Assembly: GCA_017591395.1 (NCBI GenBank)
Contig: WEDG01001497.1
Span: forward strand, 62,001-126,000
From: Schistocephalus solidus
Taxonomy: Eukaryota; Platyhelminthes; Cestoda; Diphyllobothriidea; Diphyllobothriidae
DNA: 64,000 nucleotides
Reading direction: 5' to 3'
Of the stretch, positions 57,801 to 64,000 are shown one piece after another. Position 1 is the stretch's first letter, and the number at the start of each line of letters is the position of its first letter. The notes below the pieces were generated by a model, which did not search any database, had not been told where the DNA came from, and was given only the letters and a program-made list of their open reading frames with translations. A program made the position numbers and the translations under genes.

Positions 57801-60800
57801 CGAACATAGAGCTAATCCTACGAAACAGACCTTTTTGGGCGCGATACGAAGCTTGATGTAAATATTTCAGTTAAAATTAACCACTTGCTGTGGTAAAACC
57901 GCGTAATATTCAAACTGCCAACAGTCAGTCAGTAGTATACAACTCCGTAATTAATTACCGTACTGACAGTACAGGTACCTGCAACAAGTCCAGACACGTG
58001 TTTCGCTGATCTTGTGACGCTGCAAGAGGCAGTTACGAACGGTTCAGCATACCAATTTGCCTTTCACCGTTCCCCGTGTTTATGCTGGTATACGAACTCC
58101 AGTTCAAGCATTCATCTCTAGTTTTGGACCAAGCATATAAAGGTCTATTCCGAAGGATTCATTCCAAGTTCGAGCATTTTTGCCTCCGAAAATACATAAG
58201 GCATGATAAAACTGGTGTTTATATAACAGCTGCGTCAGACAGCGGCATAACAACCTCAACGAAGCACGCGTGTCCGGTGCCCGTGCGGATGGTATGGAAA
58301 ATAATTACGTATTTCAAAACTCTTAAAGCCATAAATTCTGCATTCAGTACACACGCATCACATTTTATGACGTTTCATATAGTGTATTTTCTTGCGGCGT
58401 CAACCGAAGGAAGCATAAGTGGACACAGAATTCGAAATCTACCCTTTGAAGCCACAAGACATGAGCCAAGCCCTCTGGGTTGTACAGTAATCTGGGATAT
58501 TTTTTCTCATTACGCACAGGCAACACCAGCTCTCAGTTCCTGCAACAAATGAAACTACGTGATCATGTACTGGGTGCGGTTCCGGTTGCATACACGATAG
58601 GATGACAGCTGATTACAGGTTCAAAGACGGTGGCAGGTGAGCAAAGTGCGTCAGCGCTGACCGGCCCACCGCCTCAGAAATGAGCGGAAGAAATGGCAGA
58701 CTGGTCAATCTTTTGTTGAAAGGCAGAGCGCTAAAAGAAGGTAGAAATACTCTAAAAAGGCTTATGGTTCGCCGCTATCACCGTGTTTCATAAAATGGAT
58801 CATGACAAAACAGTCAAAGACGATGCTAACTTGATCGGTTTAAAAATGTAGTTCTATCATAAACCTTGGAGTTTTCTTGGACTGTGTCCGAACGCTTTTT
58901 ACCACCCAAATCTTCGTCGACTTATGCCTCAGAATAATGTAGAATGGCTACACTAAAAAATAATAGATGGCCAACTTAATGTATTCTAAATGATAATGAG
59001 GCGGTCTCGGGATATCAATGTCCAGTAGGCTACTGACCTCGAAAAAAACTAATTCTCTCCCATTTTTATCGGCAATCTGCGTATTGTTGTACCTGTTTTG
59101 TGTCACTTTCTAATCCGATTTGTTGTAGGGCATTATAAATTAACCGAAAACCTGACGATATTTAACCTCACCATCGCAATTAGGGTAACGAACAATAATT
59201 GAGTTGAGGTTGTAACTGTACTTAGGCGTATTTCAAAATGATTGTTTTTCAAATTAGATGTAAAAAAATCCGTTATTTGTTCCCGTGGCCACTCATAAAC
59301 TTGGTCCGGTCTGCTGACAGTTAAATCCGTAAGAGCGATCTTTTTAGTCCCAAGACACTTGATGTATTTACTTTGCTTTTGCTTGATCTCTTTAATAAAT
59401 GCCTTTGCGATATTCAACTAAAATGGCATGTCAATGTTTGCATCAACGTTGATAATGACAGTTAAACAAAAGCCAACTTCAATCAGAATAAAAACCATTT
59501 CAACTAGAATTGAACTGCATTACAAAACCTTAAATGCCTTTTTGTATAACCCCAGTGTGATTCAACCAGTTTTAAAAATTTACAATGCGCAATAAGAAAA
59601 TTTGAATAAAAATAAATCATATTAACCCCATTTTATGTGAATTTTGTGGATAAGGAGGAGGTTGAACTTCAAAAATCTGCACATGCTGGTGTTATAATAC
59701 ATCTAATTGGACGTACATAGTAATTTTAACTTCCATGTTTGAACTATAGATCTATATTATCCGTATTTTTCTAAACGTGGAGTAAAATTCACAGATATTT
59801 AGCATTCCATGTGCCAATGCTGAAAAGGATTATAAGTATGGAAAAACGCTATCAAGAAAGCCAATCTAGAGTAGTTTACAGAAACAGCTCATAAACGGCT
59901 AACCTAGGAGCCTGATACGTGCAAGTAATATCAAAATTTGCAATAATTGACTTTTTGTCATTTCGTTGCCCTATGCAGCAAAAAAGAAAATGAGAAACAC
60001 CCACTGGCTTAAATTTTTCATCAGGTGATAACAGGAATACTAACAAGTCATATCGTTAATCTGGCAACTAGAGCATTGTATTCGCTTTCCCTTGAGTGTG
60101 TGTCACTCTGTAATTAATAGCAACATTTCATTGGGCGCTGACCATTCAAATCCGAGGACAAGGCATATGGAAAATATGGGAAACATAAGGAAAATGACTA
60201 AACATTGTATCAAAACAAACAAAGTGCACTTTCATTCAGAGTAAAAGCAGGACTTGCATTCTTCCTATAATTTGTCTAAAAATTACAATCCCATAATCTT
60301 AGTAGTTCGTTCTTTGTACTTCGCAACTAAAAGTGACAAACCAAAACACTCGCAAAACTTTTAACGCTTATAAGTACCGGTTATCTACCGTAAGTACGCT
60401 GACCACAAGGCTACCTGAAGCTCTGAGAGATTAACCCTTCTTTATATTTGGGTTCATATTGAATTTTTGTTACAATTTAATTGCTAAACCATTCACTTTT
60501 ATGTTTGCAAACAACAATCACACGCATAGGAGGATCATTGAAAGTTCGGAAACTTGTGGCAGAACCAACTTTAATGCTTAAAATTTCCTGTAATGGTCAA
60601 TAATTTTTGATAAGAAGGTAAATATTATGAAACACTCAAAACCGAACACAAAATATTCTGTCATGCAAGAACTCACAACATCACCAGTTTCCCAAAAATA
60701 ATGATCACTTTCTTAAATAATCTTATTCGTTTGGGCCACGTTGTAGAAAATACAACGTGGACGAACGTTTAATCCGAACGAAGCATGGATTTGATGGTGA

Positions 60801-61039
60801 CGCTTAGATCACGAAACCCTGCAGTATGCTTTTTCGGTCTAAATGCGAAGGAAATCCGAATATGCTTAGACTTACGGTCACAGGGGCTGATAATTTATGC
60901 AGCCTTTTTGTGCAAAGGTACCAACTTACTTATGCGTTCAATAAAACAAAACCAAACGACTATACAATTAGGTATAAATACTTTCTATTTGTGGCCATAA
61001 TCCGCTTCCAAACCACTGTAGAGCATGCGGCCGGTCAAT
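54890..61039. other. Unassigned stretch
   Basis: No known gene is readable. The longest frame is 158 codons on the plus strand at 58076-58552; its composition is protein-like, but it matches nothing I know and has no motif. It lies in a GC-richer island (57950-58750) that may be an old repeat. A perfect hairpin occurs at 60736-60760. The rest is AT-rich. Confidence 0.45.
60736..60760. repeat. Perfect 10-bp hairpin with 5-base loop
   Basis: CCACGTTGTA and TACAACGTGG around GAAAA. The flanks (CGTTTGGG and ACGAACG) can extend the stem imperfectly. It lies about 300 bases upstream of the LINE remnant; no run of T follows, so it is not a typical pol III terminator. Confidence 0.65.
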
Positions 61040-61287
61040 TACGTTTACTCTACTCGTGGTCTTAAACATCTCAGCCATGTTATACTTTACTTTAAAGAAA
61101 TCAAATCGCAGACCGGAGTGAACCTGGCCCAATATCGATGGGTCCGGGGAACAGCAGTGAAGACTGAAGGAGTTGTCTACAAAGTCAACCGCATCATCGC
61201 TGCCAAAGTTAAAAGAACGGCTCCCAAGTCATAAATCTCGCTGATCAGGGGCTTCAATAGTGAACGCCTTCCATCGCTTCCACAATG

Positions 61288-61572
61288 TCAACGGCCATTC
61301 CGCGCACGGATTGGCCCTCTCGAACATCTCCAGACCCAATGCACTATTAATGCGGCACTCCCCGCGCTCATCTCACAGATCACCTCCACCACCCATACCG
61401 TAACCCCCACGACGTCGATGACCTCCAGCAGAAAAGCATCAACTCCTGAGTTTCGTCGCCCACCCCCACCTACACCATCAATACTGAAAGCTCGGTGAAG
61501 ATGGTGACTGGAATCCTCCTCCTCCTCTTCATCATCATCAACATCACCATCGTCGCAACGACGGAAAAACAC
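61288..61572 (-). other. Antisense acidic frame, not a gene
   Basis: A 94-codon minus-strand frame with a run of Asp/Glu is simply the reverse of the (TCC)n/(TCA)n simple repeat at about 61505-61550 inside the LINE linker region. Confidence 0.6.
61505..61550 (+). repeat. (TCC)n/(TCA)n trinucleotide repeat
   Basis: TCCTCCTCCTCCTC followed by TTCATCATCATCAACATCAC in the low-complexity linker between LINE fingers. Confidence 0.85.
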
Positions 61573-62290
61573 TCTTGACGTCTGTCATCTCACATAACCT
61601 CTACCATAACCATTTCTGCACTAGTAAGACAGAGTCGATCCCAACCTCTCCGCATTCTGATTGCAAGCTTACATCACATATCGACTTGGTCGTTCACTGA
61701 CAAATCATTGCACTTAGGCTGATCAACCATTTGCGGGAGGCTCAACATACACCCATCACACCAGCCACACATGCACACACTACCCATACGTATTCAGGCA
61801 CGGTACAGCGCTACTCGGCTATATGCGCCTCCATAAAATGTTGCAGTACAACACCGCAGCTCATACCTCCCTTCATTACTGTTTGCCACCTCTTCTAAGC
61901 CACATCCCTCTTCCACAAATAAATCGCCGCCACATCCTCTACCAACTACGAGGAGCAGTTAACTATCAATCAAGTACTAAAAATGTTCATCACCGTACCC
62001 TTATGCATGAATTGGTTTGTGGCACACGTAGATGATCCATCGTAGCTCTGTCTATCACTGCGCCCAATCCCATCACCAAACACCACTCGTGTATGATTTG
62101 CATAAACGGCCTATTGGGCTTTGCCAGCCACCTGCGCCCGAGCTCACCTCTGGTAGGCCTGTCTTGCGACGGGGTCTGCGTATATGAGGGATTTAGTAAG
62201 GCAGTTGATGCGCAAGGCTACTATCACTGTAAATCAATTGACGCGCAAGTCCTTGCGCCCACCTCGCTATGGGGTTTATGATGAACATCA

Positions 62291-63060
62291 TCGACAATCC
62301 AACTGAAAGGACTGTTAAATGAAAGGACATCGGGCGAACACAGGATAACTGGCAGTCAATTCAGTTGAGAATCAACCCATATGGCTTAGAAAGTTGAAAC
62401 ACAAAATCCAGCTTTTTTATCTCGAAGCACCTGTTGATTCAAAAGCGTCTCCAGAATTACTGTTCGTATAGAAATAGCTGGGACACTCCGCCATTTGGAA
62501 GCAGCCTAGCTACGGAGCGAAGCCCTGACCTATACAAATATGCGCTGAATTTGGCAAGACTGAACCTTGACTTTGAGTTCTCAGACATTTGATGTGCACA
62601 CTCATTCTAACGTTAACCTCCCTTTTCATTTATTTCTGTCGCGCTTATGAGCAACCTTCAATCTCCGTGTCCACTGTGTGTTCACAAGTGTGATCTTTTC
62701 GTTTCCATATTGCTTTTCATAGCATATTCAGCCCATTTCTCGCTATCAACGTTCCAGGAAGCGGTTAACATGTACTAGCAAACTTCCTTGGCAGCAATAA
62801 ATCGTGTTGCTTAAGCATATCCAGCTGGATGGGGTCAAATAGCCTCAACCGGTTTTTTGGAGAAGTGGCACTATTGAAGGCGATACGTCATGCGATGCGT
62901 TGGAGCTTGGATGGGCAGCGCCCTCAGGTGCAGGGCTTCCTTGGAATTACCTTTTATTTCAGTATCAGAAGCCCTCAACTAGAGACTCAACAGGCGTTTA
63001 GGCCTATCAGACAGCTTCTGTCAAGGAATGACCATGCCGAGATTATTAACTTTGGAGAAA
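62291..63060. other. Unassigned stretch
   Basis: No recognised gene. The 124-codon plus-strand frame at 62829-63203 runs into the SINE copy and is probably artificial. Confidence 0.5.
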
Positions 63061-63063
63061 CTT

Positions 63064-63168
63064 CAAAAAAGACAAGGGAGTCTGAAATGGGCATTTCTGG
63101 CTTAGAAGCCGTCATCAGCCAGTCATACCCGACCCATGTAGTGCACCACCCTGGGCTCGAATCCGAAT
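63064..63168 (-). mobile_element. SINE copy, B-box half of head plus body
   Basis: In minus orientation: GGATTCGAGCC (B box with one change), GGGTATGACTGGCTGATGAC, CTAAGCCAGAAATGCCCAT and CTCCCTTGTCTTT. The A-box half is missing and has been replaced by a CT repeat. At 63225-63300 a block (AAAGTGACCTCCAAGGCCC, CGGAACGATTGGTACCCG) resembles those at 31.08 and 40.31 kb. Confidence 0.65.
63080..63124 (-). ncRNA. Hammerhead-like motif in dispersed SINE copy
   Basis: CTGATGA and GAA are intact. Stem II is GGCTT/AAGCC, changed in sequence from the array but longer and fully paired. Stem III reads ATGCCCAT and stem I (GACTGG with TCAGAC) is weaker. Pairing kept in stem II despite sequence change is the most useful comparison to the array. 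Confidence 0.45.
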
Positions 63169-63169
63169 C

Positions 63170-63187
63170 GCTCTCTCTCTCTCGCTT
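63170..63187. repeat. (CT)n microsatellite
   Basis: CTCTCTCTCTCTCTC immediately beside the truncated SINE head. Confidence 0.8.
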
Positions 63188-63310
63188 TCTCAGCCTAGAA
63201 TAGTAGCCGTTGTATGGCTATTTATGGGGCTGGAAAGTGACCTCCAAGGCCCTACGGAACGATTGGTACCCGTAACTGATATGCGAGCGTCCATCCACGA
63301 AGATTGATAC

Positions 63311-64000
63311 CTTTAAAATGAACTCCGTGCAATGGAGCGAAGAATAAAACCCGTCCTTTTGCAAGCCACAATCTGAGTGCATCCAAATTGCGCAAAAAAA
63401 GTCGATTATAATGAATTTCCAGTGAACTAGGACCTGGCCAGCTTTTTTGCCACAGGTGGAGCCATTACATGGGCGCTCCAATTAATGTTCCAGAGTTCTG
63501 CAGTTAACGGTGGCTGAGCTGGAGTGCACGATTACCGAAAATGAAGCCCAGGTTTTCTTGCTGAGATTCCGTAACATCTTAGCAGTTTTTCTGCCCAGAA
63601 TGCCACAATCATCAAGCCAGTTTGTGGATAGCATGGTTTATTGTGTACAGAACCCTGATTTGTAGTCTTAGGCATCCCTAGTGGCTGCTGAGGTCAGAAC
63701 TTGTGATAGCTATATTAATTCATGCCAGAGGGAGCAAGGGAGGGAATCCAAAGTGTCAGCTACTTTTATACCTTTGTGGGAGCACGTTTCCGTGTCTTTT
63801 GTCCAAATGGTGAGAACTGCATAAAAGAGGGGCAGTGTGTCTAGTGATCCGTGCTGCATTGCCCGACAGAGTGCATGCTTAGTTGGAATATTCACAGCTG
63901 AATGCGTGTGAATGCGCATTTTGTAATCGCTCAGACAGTGTCGGGGTCAGCAGCGCTGGTACCACTCGCAGATAAATGTATTCAAATTTTGAATATATAT
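63311..64000. other. Unassigned stretch to the window end
   Basis: No gene or repeat is recognised. The segment is less AT-rich than most of the window. The window ends in AATATATAT, possibly the start of another AT tract. Confidence 0.45.

Larger units (their letters stand above)
61040..62290 (+). mobile_element. LINE-like retrotransposon 3' end with C2H2-type fingers
   Basis: LAQYRWVRGTAVKTEGVVYK followed by VNRIIAAKVKRTAPKS (61127-61231) matches the C-terminal tail after the RT in a family of flatworm non-LTR retrotransposons ('LA.DR..WR..VKTG...YE.NRI.AAK.KR.A.KS'). After a frameshift, LPQCQRPFRARIGPLEHLQT ending in QC (61265-61342) is a finger whose first cysteine is lost. Two further degenerate fingers follow: HSDCKLTSHIDLVVH (about 61651-61697) and CTHYPYVFRHGTALLGYMRL then H (61772-61834, cysteine 2 and histidine 1 both changed to tyrosine). 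The Pro/Thr/Ser-rich linkers between them are typical of the family. Several stops break the frame, and no RT domain is readable upstream, so this is a 5'-truncated dead copy. The region is much richer in C and GC than its flanks; the end near 62290 is set by that change. Confidence 0.75.

Noticed and set aside
61288..61572. Acidic minus-strand protein
   Set aside because: It is the complement of a TCC/TCA simple repeat inside the LINE linker.

Overview
The window looks like repeat-rich, AT-rich flatworm nuclear DNA, most likely a diphyllobothriid-type tapeworm. That assignment rests on the kinds of transposable-element remnants present and is an inference; no host gene, rRNA or mitochondrial marker fixes the species. 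I recognise no intact protein-coding gene. The longest open frames are 172 and 158 codons, match nothing I know, and are not supported as genes. Everything I can identify with confidence is mobile DNA.

Four decayed Penelope-like elements (PLEs) can be read through stops and frameshifts: 17040-18930 (+, most of the RT plus the GIY-YIG region), 24585-25011 (+, RT core), 29200-29910 (-, end of RT plus GIY-YIG) and 31200-31895 (-, GIY-YIG end only). A non-LTR retrotransposon 3' end with C2H2-type fingers lies at 61040-62290 (+). A 513-bp element with terminal inverted repeats sits between two (AT)n tracts at 54343-54855.

The most interesting system is a tRNA-derived SINE family with copies or fragments near 4.6, 5.0, 25.4, 30.8, 36.0, 38.2, 40.1, 42.1 and 63.1 kb and, above all, a tandem array at 51708-54286. 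The array has six nearly identical units of about 303 bp in one orientation, then 2.5 diverged units in the opposite orientation, with (AT)n on both sides. Each good unit carries RNA polymerase III A and B boxes (B box GGTTCGAATCC). About 30 bases downstream of the B box, each has a hammerhead-ribozyme-like fold: a CUGAUGA core, a 4-bp stem II with an AAUA loop, a GAA core, a palindromic stem III, and a closing 6-bp stem I. The same core recurs in dispersed copies. This parallels the hammerhead-bearing Sm-alpha SINE/satellite of Schistosoma. It suggests a pol III-transcribed, self-cleaving SINE that has become a satellite.

Layout: 1-4547 featureless AT-rich DNA; 4548-5100 SINE fold-back and fragment; 5101-17040 mostly featureless with degenerate TTAGGG-like tracts and short hairpins; 17040-18930 PLE; 18931-24584 mostly featureless; 24585-25450 PLE then SINE 3' end; 29200-31895 a cluster of PLE, SINE and PLE; 34559-42300 scattered SINE copies and unassigned sequence; 42300-51670 AT-rich with one GC-richer TE-like stretch (50640-51250); 51671-54890 the AT/SINE-array/AT/TIR-element/AT complex; 54890-61040 unassigned; 61040-62290 LINE end; 62290-64000 a SINE remnant and unassigned sequence. 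The region reads as a gene desert or a very large intron.
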